From assembly GCA_905221605.1 (NCBI GenBank), contig CAJNDS010000418.1:1-64000 (forward strand): 64,000 bases of DNA, read 5' to 3'. Positions 52,536 to 62,014 of this stretch are shown here, one piece after another. The stretch's first letter is position 1. Each line of letters starts with the position of its first letter. Source of the stretch: Symbiodinium natans (lineage: Eukaryota > Sar > Dinophyceae > Suessiales > Symbiodiniaceae). The translations under genes were made by a program, and so were the position numbers. A model generated the notes under the pieces. That model made no database searches and was not told the origin of the DNA. It was given only the letters and a program-made list of their open reading frames with translations.

Positions 52536-53462
52536 ATGATTAAAACATTAAAATCAGAGTTGAAATTAAGACCTACCTATGACGAAATGATAGGAATGAT
52601 ACAGGATGCTGATAAGGAAAACCGACCACCGATTGAGAAGATTATTGATAGAAGAGCAACATTCTTTCGTAATAACCAGTTCGGTAGTCAGTTTGATAAT
52701 ATTGATTTTCTGGGGTTGAAGAAGCAAGAGGAAGACAGAGCAAAGGAGGAAGCAAGACAGGCAACATTAAGACACGCAGGAATCGTGGCAGGAACATCAA
52801 CAGCGACATCATCAATTCCGGCAACTGGTTTTATAACACCATCCGCGGTTTATGAAGTGGATGATGCAGATGATATGACAAGTGAGGAAGCGACCAGAAT
52901 AAGGGCAGAAATGGAAAGGTATTTGCAAAGACAAGAACAAGCAAGTCAAAGAACAGCAGGAAGAGCAAGAAGTGATTTAGACGAAGTTCATTCACAGTCA
53001 GTGCCAGAAGGCGTGCCTGTTCATTCAATAGCAACAGATGAAGAAGAAGAAGATATGCCACCATTAGAGAGTGTTGAAGAAGGAGAAGAAGAAGAGGATT
53101 TTGAAGATGATGAAGAAATAGATTTCAATACAGATATTAACTATTGGAGAACTAAAAGTTCGGAAGAATTAATGAAGCAAATACAGTTAAGAGGTTTAAA
53201 ATTGGTTCGGATGGATAAAAACCAAAGCGAGCAGGATAAGAAGAAAAACTTATTAGGTTTCATTAAGATTCTAATTGAAAACGGTGAATGGGTAAAAAAA
53301 CAACCCAGACCACCACCAACAGAAACATTAGTCCCTTCGCACCAACCATCATCATCATCCAGCACAACACGAGACATTCTCGTAAGCGGTGCAAAAGCAG
53401 GTGTAGAAACATTAGCAAAAGCAGGAGCAACAGCATTAGCAAAATCATTTTTACCAGTATAA
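52536..53462 (+). CDS. Disordered acidic virion-like protein with RPTYDE tag, 308 aa
   Basis: No family recognised. The N-terminal LKLRPTYDEMIGMIQDAD shares RPTY(D/E)E(M/I) with the next gene. The middle is disordered and acidic (DEEEEDMPPLESVEEGEEEE), followed by a folded-looking SAP-like segment (SSEELMKQIQLRGLKLV). A Pro/Ser-rich linker then leads to a C-terminal Ala/Gly-rich amphipathic helix (GAKAGVETLAKAGATALAKS). Such a helix could bind membrane. The late-type motif and position suggest a minor virion component; that is inference. Confidence 0.7.
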   Translation: MIKTLKSELKLRPTYDEMIGMIQDADKENRPPIEKIIDRRATFFRNNQFGSQFDNIDFLGLKKQEEDRAKEEARQATLRHAGIVAGTSTATSSIPATGFITPSAVYEVDDADDMTSEEATRIRAEMERYLQRQEQASQRTAGRARSDLDEVHSQSVPEGVPVHSIATDEEEEDMPPLESVEEGEEEEDFEDDEEIDFNTDINYWRTKSSEELMKQIQLRGLKLVRMDKNQSEQDKKKNLLGFIKILIENGEWVKKQPRPPPTETLVPSHQPSSSSSTTRDILVSGAKAGVETLAKAGATALAKSFLPV

Positions 53463-53486
53463 AATATCAATATATAATATATAATG

Positions 53487-53513
53487 TTAAAAATTAATGA
53501 AATTAATTTTTAA
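53487..53513. terminator. 3' hairpin after the 308-aa gene
   Basis: TTAAAAATTAAT pairs with ATTAATTTTTAA. Confidence 0.65.
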
Positions 53514-53518
53514 TATTA

Positions 53519-53547
53519 ATAATTATTTTCTTATAGAAAATAATTAT
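53519..53547. terminator. Second hairpin before the 261-aa gene
   Basis: ATAATTATTTTC pairs with GAAAATAATTAT around TTATA, ending three bases before the next ATG. It may act on the upstream message or as a start-proximal signal. Confidence 0.6.
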
Positions 53548-53549
53548 CA

Positions 53550-54335
53550 ATGTTAAACCGGCGCCCAACATATGAAGAAATATTAAAGGAAGCAATGACA
53601 TCAAGATTAAGAATACTACCAGAAAGGCAGAAAAGAACACAGCAAGGGATATTAATAGAAGATGTTGATTTTGATGAGTTTGATTTAAGCAGATACGATA
53701 GAAAAGAAATAGCATTAAATAACCCAGAGAAGGGAACGCAAACAGATTTATTTGATAATCGGTCTTCAACTGAAACGAGTGAAAGTATGAAATCATTAGA
53801 GAAAGAATATACACAAAGCATTGAAGTAGAAAGCGAACCGACCCAAGCGAGAGAACCAGAAAGAGAGAGCGAAGAACCCGAAAGAACGCGCGGAAAATCA
53901 ATGATGCATAGATTGTATGATGCTATGTTTGGCGAGGACGAATATAAAGAAGAACGAGAAGAACTGCGAAATAGAAGGCAACAAATAGAGCAAGAAGAAG
54001 AACAAATAGAAGAAAAAGAAGGTGCTTCGTCAGATGTCTCGCGAAGCTCTCGCGACTTACCAATGAATGTTAAAAAATCTTATGAGCCTTCTTCATCGTC
54101 AAGTTCAAGGAGAAGTTCAACAAATAGAAGTGTATTACTTCCTATTGAAGACGAAGCGTTAAGCGAATATATCCATTCTTCACCACCAGTTTCAGTTCAA
54201 AGTTCAATACAGAGCAATAGAACAATTGAATATGTAGAAGACGCGGCGCAGTCGCCACCACAAAGTGTTATTAGTTCTCGTAGAAGTCAAGAAAGAATAG
54301 AATATATAAGAAGTAGAAGTTCGCGAAGCACTTGA
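53550..54335 (+). CDS. Disordered Ser/Arg/Glu-rich protein with RPTYEE tag, 261 aa
   Basis: The N-terminal LNRRPTYEEILKEAMTS matches the tag of the preceding gene. A short helical region follows, then a conserved-looking GKSMMHRLYDAMFGED, a Glu/Gln coiled coil (RRQQIEQEEEQIEEKEG) and a long Ser/Arg-rich tail (SSSSSSRRSSTNRS, SRRSQERIEYIRSRSSRS). No family recognised. TCTA is replaced by TCTTATAG at this start. The paired tags suggest both proteins bind the same partner, for example the capsid interior. Confidence 0.7.
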   Translation: MLNRRPTYEEILKEAMTSRLRILPERQKRTQQGILIEDVDFDEFDLSRYDRKEIALNNPEKGTQTDLFDNRSSTETSESMKSLEKEYTQSIEVESEPTQAREPERESEEPERTRGKSMMHRLYDAMFGEDEYKEEREELRNRRQQIEQEEEQIEEKEGASSDVSRSSRDLPMNVKKSYEPSSSSSSRRSSTNRSVLLPIEDEALSEYIHSSPPVSVQSSIQSNRTIEYVEDAAQSPPQSVISSRRSQERIEYIRSRSSRST

Positions 54336-54407
54336 ACATCATTGCAGATAAGAAAATGAATGTAAAAAATAATTTGATTTTTAAAGGCTTTTTGAATTAC
54401 CAAAAAC

Positions 54408-54440
54408 CACTTAAAAACAAGTTATTATTATATATTAAGA
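54408..54440 (+). promoter_or_regulatory. Putative early promoter box, weaker copy
   Basis: CACTTAAAAACAAG, then TTATTATTATATATT, followed by AAGATAGGAG and the ATG at 54447. It keeps CACTTAAA and the TTATATATT end of the shared box but lacks ACGCC. Confidence 0.5.
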
Positions 54441-54446
54441 TAGGAG

Positions 54447-54788
54447 ATGAGTGCATTTTTACAAATGGAAGGTGGGAACAGAATGACAATTGATGATGAT
54501 TTATTTGATGTTCTTTGGAACTCATTAGATAATGATGAGGGGCACAAAGAAGCAAAGAGAAAGGTAATGAATGATAAGCATCATGCTAAAAACAAAGAGA
54601 ATGGTTATTATAAAGAATATCTCAAAAAGAATGATACACCTTTTGAATGTGAGAGGTGTGGTTGCAAGTTAAAGAGTAAATCCAACAAATCAGCACATTT
54701 AAAAACCCCAAAGTGTCAGAGGTTGTATGAACAGAAAAAATATAATGAAATGGAAGACCAATTAATCAAGAAAATAGTATGTTTATGA
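54447..54788 (+). CDS. C2H2-type zinc-finger protein, 113 aa
   Basis: The segment ECERCGCKLKSKSNKSAHLK, followed by TPKC, gives Cys-x2-Cys, His and Cys ligands of one finger, flanked by a charged helix. Single-finger proteins of this kind are common in large DNA viruses and PLVs; the role is unknown. It has the early-type box and lies directly before the integrase gene, so it may regulate early functions. Confidence 0.7.
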   Translation: MSAFLQMEGGNRMTIDDDLFDVLWNSLDNDEGHKEAKRKVMNDKHHAKNKENGYYKEYLKKNDTPFECERCGCKLKSKSNKSAHLKTPKCQRLYEQKKYNEMEDQLIKKIVCL

Positions 54789-54790
54789 AA

Positions 54791-54824
54791 TAATATTATT
54801 ATTATCTATTTAATAATAATATTA
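54791..54824. terminator. 3' hairpin with TCTA in its loop, before the integrase gene
   Basis: TAATATTATTATTA and TAATAATAATATTA pair perfectly; the loop is TCTATT. It probably ends the zinc-finger message and starts the integrase message. Confidence 0.75.
54805..54808 (+). promoter_or_regulatory. TCTA late-type motif, integrase
   Basis: 22 nt before the ATG at 54831, in the hairpin loop. Confidence 0.45.
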
Positions 54825-54830
54825 GCAAGG

Positions 54831-55763
54831 ATGAATAAAAATGAAGTTTTGAGTGATTTATATTATGATATAGAGACAGGTTTTGGAAGTGCTAAGAGTT
54901 TGTATGATGATGCAATCAAGAAGGGGTTGGTAATAACTCAGCAAGAGGTGAAAGATTGGTTAAAATCACAATCATTGAAACAGAGGAAAGGTTATAAGAA
55001 TTATAACAGTTATTCAACACCATTTGCACGGGCGGTTTTTTCTTGCGATATAATGGATATGATAAGTTTAATGAAAGACACGGGAACTTATAATAAGGAC
55101 ACTAAACGTTATGGTTTGGTATGTATTGACAATTTTAGTAAAAAGTGCCACGTAGTTGCTATTGCAAATAAAGATGGTGAAACATTGTTCGGAGCCTTTT
55201 TGGAATGTTTTAAGGTAATGGGTCATCCCCAGTCAGTGTATAGTGATGATGAAGGAGGGTTCAAATACAAGAAGTTTCAGGATTACTTGAAAGGTGAAGG
55301 TATTACTCATAACATTACTTTAACACACGCGAACGTAGCAGAGAGGATGATTAGAACATTAAAGAAGATGATAAGTGATAGACTGTTAGTTCATAAGGGC
55401 GCTTGGACGATAATGTTAAAACCCGTTCTAGGTAAGTATAACGGTAAGATGAAGCACAGCACAACAGGAATGACACCTAATGAAGCTCACAAGGACGAGA
55501 ATAGTGTGGAAGTAAAAGCAAACTCAGTAATGAAAGAGAAGTATTTAAGAAAGTATCCAAATATCAAAGAGGGAGATGATGTTAGGGTATTTACTAAAAG
55601 TGGTGGAAACTGTACCAGCAGGAAAGAGTCCAGAAATCAGTGGAGCGAAAAAATTTATGAAGTGAAAGAAGTTAGTAGAGACACACAGTTGAATAAGTAT
55701 TATGTTGTTGAAGGACTGAGTAAGAAATATATGAGACACGAGTTATTATTAGTTAATTCATAA
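54831..55763 (+). CDS. Retroviral-type (rve, DDE) integrase, 310 aa
   Basis: Inserts the viral genome into host DNA. The N-terminal YYDIETGFGSAKSLYDDA and VKDWLKSQ pattern is that of Polinton and PLV integrases. Catalytic residues: Asp73 in SCDIMDM, Asp139 in YSDDEGGF and Glu171 in NVAERMIRTLKK. A C-terminal chromo/SH3-like segment follows (GDDVRVF, KIYEVKEV, YYVVEGLSKKYMRHELL). Length fits the family, and no break is seen. It lies about 500 bp from the right terminal repeat. Catalytic triad intact, so integration competence is plausible. Confidence 0.93.
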   Translation: MNKNEVLSDLYYDIETGFGSAKSLYDDAIKKGLVITQQEVKDWLKSQSLKQRKGYKNYNSYSTPFARAVFSCDIMDMISLMKDTGTYNKDTKRYGLVCIDNFSKKCHVVAIANKDGETLFGAFLECFKVMGHPQSVYSDDEGGFKYKKFQDYLKGEGITHNITLTHANVAERMIRTLKKMISDRLLVHKGAWTIMLKPVLGKYNGKMKHSTTGMTPNEAHKDENSVEVKANSVMKEKYLRKYPNIKEGDDVRVFTKSGGNCTSRKESRNQWSEKIYEVKEVSRDTQLNKYYVVEGLSKKYMRHELLLVNS

Positions 55764-55804
55764 AATATGCAAAAGGTGTGGTATTAAAAACTTTACAGAA
55801 AAGG

Positions 55805-55830
55805 ACTTAAAGATAAAACGCCTTATTATA
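55805..55830 (+). promoter_or_regulatory. Putative early promoter box, 138-aa gene
   Basis: ACTTAAAGATAAAACG, then CCTTATTATA, 11 nt before the ATG at 55842. Confidence 0.65.
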
Positions 55831-55841
55831 TTATTATAAAA

Positions 55842-56258
55842 ATGACAAGTCAGGAAGAAACCATCAAGACAGTGAAAACATTTATCAAAAATAACCCTTA
55901 TCCAAAATACGAAAAAGTTGTAGAAATATTAATTAGTATTCCTCGCGCAGTGCCAATTGCTAATTTAAAGCAAGAAGTATTCAATATGATAAGCGAATAT
56001 GGAAGAGACAATCACGAATGGATGAAAGAGATATATGAAAACATAATGGATGAAAAAGTAATAAAAGAAAACGGTAAAAAGATTAATAATAGAGGGGGTC
56101 AAGTAGCAATGGTTGAAAACTATTATGTTATAGTTCATATTTTAGGTGATAAAACAGATGAGTTGAAAATGAAACACGATGAAGTAGTAGAAATCTTATA
56201 CCCTATCAAAACACAAATTAGTCAATGCTGGGATGGTATAGGTGAGTGGAGACATTAA
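55842..56258 (+). CDS. Hypothetical protein next to the right terminus, 138 aa
   Basis: No family recognised. Helical N-terminal half (TVKTFIKNNPYPKYEKVVEI), which together with IANLKQEVFNMISEYG and the DEKVIKENG turn could form a winged-helix-like domain. The second half has MVENYYVIVHIL and ends QCWDGIGEWRH. It has an early-type box and stops two bases before the right terminal repeat, mirroring the 93-aa gene at the left end, and is transcribed toward the terminus. Confidence 0.7.
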   Translation: MTSQEETIKTVKTFIKNNPYPKYEKVVEILISIPRAVPIANLKQEVFNMISEYGRDNHEWMKEIYENIMDEKVIKENGKKINNRGGQVAMVENYYVIVHILGDKTDELKMKHDEVVEILYPIKTQISQCWDGIGEWRH

Positions 56259-56259
56259 C

Positions 56260-56720
56260 AACTAAAAAGACAATTAATCAACCATTAACATAATATTAAC
56301 TTTCTGGGGATTTTGTGATGAATCTTGTTAATAACGGATAAGGTGGATACTCCTTAGAAAGTTAATATTTTGTTAATTTTTTGTGATTTTGGTGGTGGTA
56401 AATTGGATACTCTTTGAAAAAGTGTGAAAAATCTGGGGTAGAACACTTCAAGAAATGGTGAATGAATGAGGCGGCGAAATGACAGAAATGAATGAGGCAT
56501 TTTGTCCCCAGAACCATCCTGAATAAAATGAATGAGGTGATGATATGAATGAAACGAATAAGGGGCGAATGTGGTAAATGTCCCCAGAGATTTTAGAAAT
56601 TTATAACGAACGAGGCGATGAAGTGATGATGTAGATGTTATGCTGTTGTAAAATGATGTATCAGCATAGGTGGGCAATGTATAATGTGCCAGTCCTCAGA
56701 ATCACCCTTTTATTAGTTTT
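56260..56720. repeat. Right terminal inverted repeat (461 bp)
   Basis: Reverse complement of 34619-35079 with two substitutions seen. Outside it is a run of about 18 C. Confidence 0.95.
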
Positions 56721-57255
56721 CCCCCCCCCCCCCCCCCCATGCTAAATTCCACATTTCCTCTGCCATTTTTGGTAGGATTCCTATTGTTTTTCATCGGAAT
56801 CGTTTTAATTTCAAGAGGATTTCTATTATTTTAACAAGATTTCTATTTGCGTTCTTTTTTCGTAGCATTTCAATTCAATTTTAATGGGGTTGGAATTATT
56901 TTTTTGTCAAATCGGACTTCTACTAATTTTAATAGCAGTTCAACTAATTGTAATAGGAGTTGAACTTAATTCGAAAAGGATTTCTATTATTTTAATACGA
57001 ATCCCGTTAAACGTTATACAAATCTTATTAGAAGGAATAAAAACCTCAACCCGATTAGAATCAAAAGAAGTCCGATGAAAACTTTAATTAAAATCAAGTG
57101 AAACCCTATTGAGAATACTTTTATTAAAAGAAATAGAAATGCCACGAATCGAAGCCAGAAACCCTTGCTCCCTATCAAATAAAATTCCACATTTTGTATT
57201 TGTTAATTTCTATTAAAGTAAATCGAAATCTTATTAAAATTGATAAAAGGGGGAA
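56721..57255. other. AT-rich right flank with short degenerate repeats, no gene
   Basis: After a C run, words such as GGATTTCTATTATTTTAA, 'aatcgttttaatttc' and 'gatttctatt(a/t)' recur every 20-30 bp. 'aaattccacattttg'-like sequence occurs near 56744 and 57181. No terminal repeat or protein of a second element is visible. Confidence 0.5.
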
Positions 57256-57258
57256 TTG

Positions 57259-57259
<1 letters not shown>

Positions 57260-57297
<38 letters not shown>

Positions 57298-57414
57298 CTC
57301 CCCCCCCCCCCCCCACTTGAACAAGAGAGGGGGGGGGGGGGGCCCCTTGAACAAGAGAGGGGGGGGGGGTGGGGGGGGCTGGCTTGTTTTCCCGCAGGCC
57401 GCAGTGGCGCGCGC
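57260..57414. repeat. G tracts and flanking repeat shared with the left side
   Basis: A G run of about 37 and a C run, then two copies of TTGAACAAGAGAGGGGG and G runs, followed by CTGGCTTG and CCGCAGGCCGCAGTGGCGC (57379-57414), the same phrase as 34515-34550. Homopolymer lengths may be inaccurate. Confidence 0.7.
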
Positions 57415-60400
57415 TATCGCGAGAACTACGAAGCGGGGTGCAAAGCGAGAGAATCATTGCGAATCATTGCCTGAATCAATATGCTCCGGAGACAGATTGT
57501 GCTCAGAGTAATTCACCAGCCAGACAGCCAGACATGACATCCAGCCACCGCTGGCCAAAACGAAAGGCCGACTTTGCCCCAGAGTCCAAGCAAAGCGTCA
57601 AGACGCCTTCCAAGAAAAGCGCAAAACTTCAGGCGCTCTAGCTGACGCTTCGGTTCCTGACTACTTCCTAGCACCAGTTTCAGCACATGCTTTCTGACGC
57701 AACTTGAGGTTTGGCCTGCATGCTGTACAACTCTTTCAAAAAAGTGGTGTCGCCAACGACTCTCGAAGCAGAAGACTCGGGCCAGAGCGTGGACTGTAAC
57801 ATGAATCCCAGGCGCACCACTTGTCCTAGAACCTGCGGCGAGCGATGGAGCCGATCGGGCAGACATCTATCAATCAATTACCCGATTCAGGAAACGACAT
57901 GCCGTGACGAACGCCTTCCTGGGTGCAGACCAAAAGAAGACTCCGAAAGCTTGGAGACCTCAGCCAACTCGAAGCTCCGTATCTCGCCGTGGCTTGGCGC
58001 GCATTATTAACCCCTTGTCGTTGCTAGCGCAGAAATAGAATGGGTCGCATCCTGCAAAATGACTAACTTAGGTGGTTACGATTTGGCATTTGGATTTGCA
58101 CTCATATTCGCCCTTGGCCCTCAATCAAGCACAAGATTTTCGCAGCCAACTCGTCGCCGCACCGTGACGAGAGCCACTTCGCGGCACTCCTGAACGCAGC
58201 TTCGGTGCTAGCCTGGAAACTGGGTGATACGTGGAGTGGTGTGCATGGCTCAACAACATCTCAACAACCAACAACAAACACACATATGCTCAGTGCAAGC
58301 AAGACCATGTGAAGAACCCTGAGAAGACTCATTCTGCTGCAAACCATGCCCCTCAGAGACACCCCGCCGCCTTCCTTCAGAGCGATTTGCGGGCGTTGCA
58401 AGTGCGAGAAATGAGCACGCGCATGCGAATTACAAGACAAGTCTTACAAAATGCAGCTTCGCTACGCGAGGTCTTTCAAGGGGTTGGGGTCGACGGGAAG
58501 TCGTCCGCTCGACGAATGTGGAGGTCCACGGCCATGGCACTCAGCCAGTGCAAATCAAAGCGATACTCTTTTCATGACATGCTCTGAAGCATTTCCGTGA
58601 TACTCATGCAGAAAAACGGCAAAAAACAAGACATGGAACCTGCTCATCGCCTGAGGCCCACACGATTTCAGCTCGTTTGCTATGAGTTCGGCATCGCCCC
58701 AAACGTCGTTGACGCGGTCTATTCGCATCTGACAGATCAAGGAAAGCTTGTGCATGTCCAGAACTGCAAGTGTGTGGGGGATTAGGAGGTGGCAGTGGCA
58801 ACCGCAACATGGCACATGGATGGACCTACGATTAGGCTCGTCAGCTGTCCATTTCACCACGGCAGTCAAGACAAGATGGCTCAGCAGTCAACGGGCATCG
58901 TATCGGAAGCTTGATGACAGTCATCCACTTGTTCATGTAAGCAAGATGTCAGCTACAAGGTACCTACCTCTGGAAGCACCACGAATGCGTATCTTCCCAT
59001 TTCAACCTGCATGCGTGCTGCATTGCAACTCAGCATATAGTCGACACATGGAAGGCTGGCGGCTGGCAGTCAGTCTTGGACAGCATGCACACCAAAAACT
59101 ATTTGTCTGGACATGTCTGGACAGCTGACTTGCAAGACCTGTTCTTCGCCGTCTTGCCAACTCGATCCAGAAATTAATTCGCTGGGATAGGTCCCACCAT
59201 GTCCTGAAGGCAGGCCTGGTGCTTATTGTATGCCATGAGTGCACCATCATCGAGCACCTGCGATGAGGCGGCACAGTGTGGCAAACAAACGTACGGGGCA
59301 TGTCTGAAGCTGACCAACTTCGATTCTATTTGGGTTCAGTTGGGTTCTGCTGTGCAGAGCTTGGCAACGGGTCCTCAGGCACGAAGCTTCCCGCACAACC
59401 CCGGGTGATTGGGGGCTCCCCAGCCCAATTGCACAGTCAATCGTAGCTATGCGCAGTATTGCAATCAATAACAATTTGGGCGATAAGATAACGGCCTCGC
59501 ATACAGTGCACGGGCGCACGGGCTCACGGGCACGCCCACCACAGGCTCACGGTCTCACGCTCCAAAGCATATTACTACATCGGGCTGCGTACCCACGACT
59601 TTGTTTGAAGTAACAACCTATGGGTGATCCAGTAAGGTTACCCAGTTATAAGTGGTTGCTCTTAAGTTCCCTCCAAGTACCAGAGCAGTGTTCGAGCCTT
59701 GACATATCAAGACGCGGACTGCATACCTTGACTCTCTTTTTGGGCCGATACAGATTGGATACCTTTCTCCTAAGGGCAAATACAGTGTGCTTTCTGGGCC
59801 GATGCAGACTGGATACCTGACTTTCTTTTCTGGGCCGACTGGGGTGTGGGCTGATAGGCCATCATGAGCATATGATAATTCGCAGATGCGTCACTGCATG
59901 CCACCGCGAATGCCAAACCATGAGCTACGCAAGTGCTTGCTTACATGCCTCGCTGGCTTGTTCAGTGATCATGCCTTTACCTTCACATCGCTAAGCACAA
60001 GTGCGCCCTTGGACGAGGCAAGTCGCCAACAGTGTGCTGCTAATCTAATCAATGCAGCCAATGCGCCCGACGCTCGTGCTATGTTACTTTGTCGTGTTAA
60101 GATTCTTGCGGGCTCGCCTCGGTGATGCGAACTTCTTCGGCAAAAGTGCCCTGAGGCCGCTCAAATCGGAATCCAAGCTTGCTCCCGTTTTCCTGCAGAG
60201 GGCAAGCAACATCAAGTTCATGCCTACGCAGGCACACGACGATCTCGGCGCTAGATTTCACTAGAAGATACTAGAAGACTAGATCCTTCAGCCTCGTCTG
60301 CGCGACTCTGCATGCAGCGCGATCACAATCAATGCTGTTGGCAATGCTACCCCGGCAACGAAAAACAGAACAGGCAAACTAACATGGAGCCTTGCTCAGG

Positions 60401-61080
60401 CCGATGATGAACCGATCTGGAAACCTGACTCAAGCTTGTCCAGCCGAGTCCAACCGTGGCCGGACTAAGCATGGTAATGCAACGACGCTTTGATGAGGCG
60501 GACATTGGCATCTGTGGGTTCAGCTAGGCACAGAATGTGGAAAGCTTGATTGCCGATCCATCATGGGACAGTACGTGAGTACACGGGTTAAAGTACATCT
60601 TTACTTGAGGAGTTCCCAGCCTCACCATTTGAAGGAAGACACGTGGCTCACGGATCTCCCTGGCCATTGCCTCCACGATGCAAGACCCATCGTTGGGCGG
60701 GGTGGGGTGCTTGAAGTCTTGTCCGCGCCGGCGCCTTGCGCGCCGCAAAGCTTAGTTACAGCTTCGGCTGTGGCATGTTGGACGATTGGGCGATCGGCAA
60801 GTAGATGGCATGCAGAAGACCAAATCATCCCGGACTACAAGTTGTAGCAGTGCTTCGCGGATTGTGAACTCAATCGGTGCGCCATGGTACACCCTTGAGC
60901 AACGTCCCCTAGCGTAATTATTCACACGCATCGTCATGGCATGCAGTCAAAGCAGCATGTGCCCACAGTTTCCCGGCCTCAACGTCTGTCTGGTCATTGA
61001 CGGCCAGTATTCGATCCTTGCCATTCTTTCCACGTTTTACCCATTTGAGCGGCGACAGATCAAAAATTAACAATAATTAA
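57415..61080. other. No recognisable gene
   Basis: GC-balanced host DNA with many short frames on both strands. A repeated phrase around TTTCTGGGCCGAT(G/A)CAGA is visible near 59735-59840, and a run of GGCTCACGGGC/CACGGTCTCACG words near 59510-59560. Intron-containing genes may be present, but I cannot identify exons. Confidence 0.35.
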
Positions 61081-61097
61081 GGACAACAAAGGTACCT

Positions 61098-61322
61098 GCC
61101 CGTAGTAATAGTAGTAGTCGTCGTCGTCGTAGGTCGTAGTCGTCGCAGTCGTCGCAGTCGCCGCCGCCGCCGCCACCGCCGCCACCGCCGCCGCCGCCGT
61201 CGTCGCCGTCGCCGCCGCCGCCGTCGTCGCAGCAGCAGCAGCAGCAGCAGCAGCGGCAGCAGCAGTAGCAGAAGCAGAAGCAGAAGCAGTAGGAGTAGGA
61301 GTAGGAGTAGGAGTAGGAGTAG

Positions 61323-61373
<51 letters not shown>

Positions 61374-61537
61374 TGGTAGTGGTAGTGGTAGTGGTAGTGG
61401 TAGTGGTAGTGGTAGTAGTAGTAGTAGTAGTAGTAATAATAATAATAATAGGAGTAGTAGCAGTAGTAATAATAGTGGTAGTGGTAGTGGTAGTGGTAGT
61501 GGTAGTGGTAGTGGTAGTGGTAGTCGTAGTCGTAGTC

Positions 61538-61603
<66 letters not shown>

Positions 61604-61610
61604 CTAGTAC

Positions 61611-61661
<51 letters not shown>

Positions 61662-61750
61662 CCGTAGGAATAGTAGCAGCAGGAGGAGTAGTAGTCGTAG
61701 TAGTAGTCGTAGTACTAGTCGCGGTAGTAGAAGTAGTAGTGTAGTAGTAC

Positions 61751-61807
<57 letters not shown>

Positions 61808-61821
61808 GAGTAGTAGTAATG

Positions 61822-61878
<57 letters not shown>

Positions 61879-61973
61879 ATAGTAGTAGTAGTAGTAGTAA
61901 TAATAGTAGTCGTAGTAGTAGCAGTAGTAGTAATAGTAGTAGCAGTAGCAGTAGCAGTAGCAGTAGCAGTAGC

Positions 61974-62014
<41 letters not shown>

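Larger units (their letters stand above)
34619..56720. mobile_element. Integrated Polinton-like virus (PLV), 22.1 kb
   Basis: The element is bounded by 461-bp terminal inverted repeats and is clearly more AT-rich than its flanks. It encodes a protein-primed family B DNA polymerase, an rve integrase, a packaging ATPase, a double jelly-roll major capsid protein, a penton protein and a fibre. That set defines virus-like Polintons/PLVs. The capsid C-terminal block and the lipase-like gene point to PLVs more than to classical Maverick/Polintons, and I see no adenovirus-type protease. Gene layout: non-structural genes at both ends, minus-strand fibre/capsid/lipase block and plus-strand penton-to-integrase block in the middle. 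Target duplication cannot be fixed because both edges abut C runs. The near-identical repeats point to recent integration. Confidence 0.95.

Noticed and set aside
54831-55763. Integrase as evidence of an LTR retrotransposon
   Set aside because: No reverse transcriptase, protease or LTRs; the neighbouring capsid, polymerase and ATPase genes and the inverted ends identify a DNA virus.
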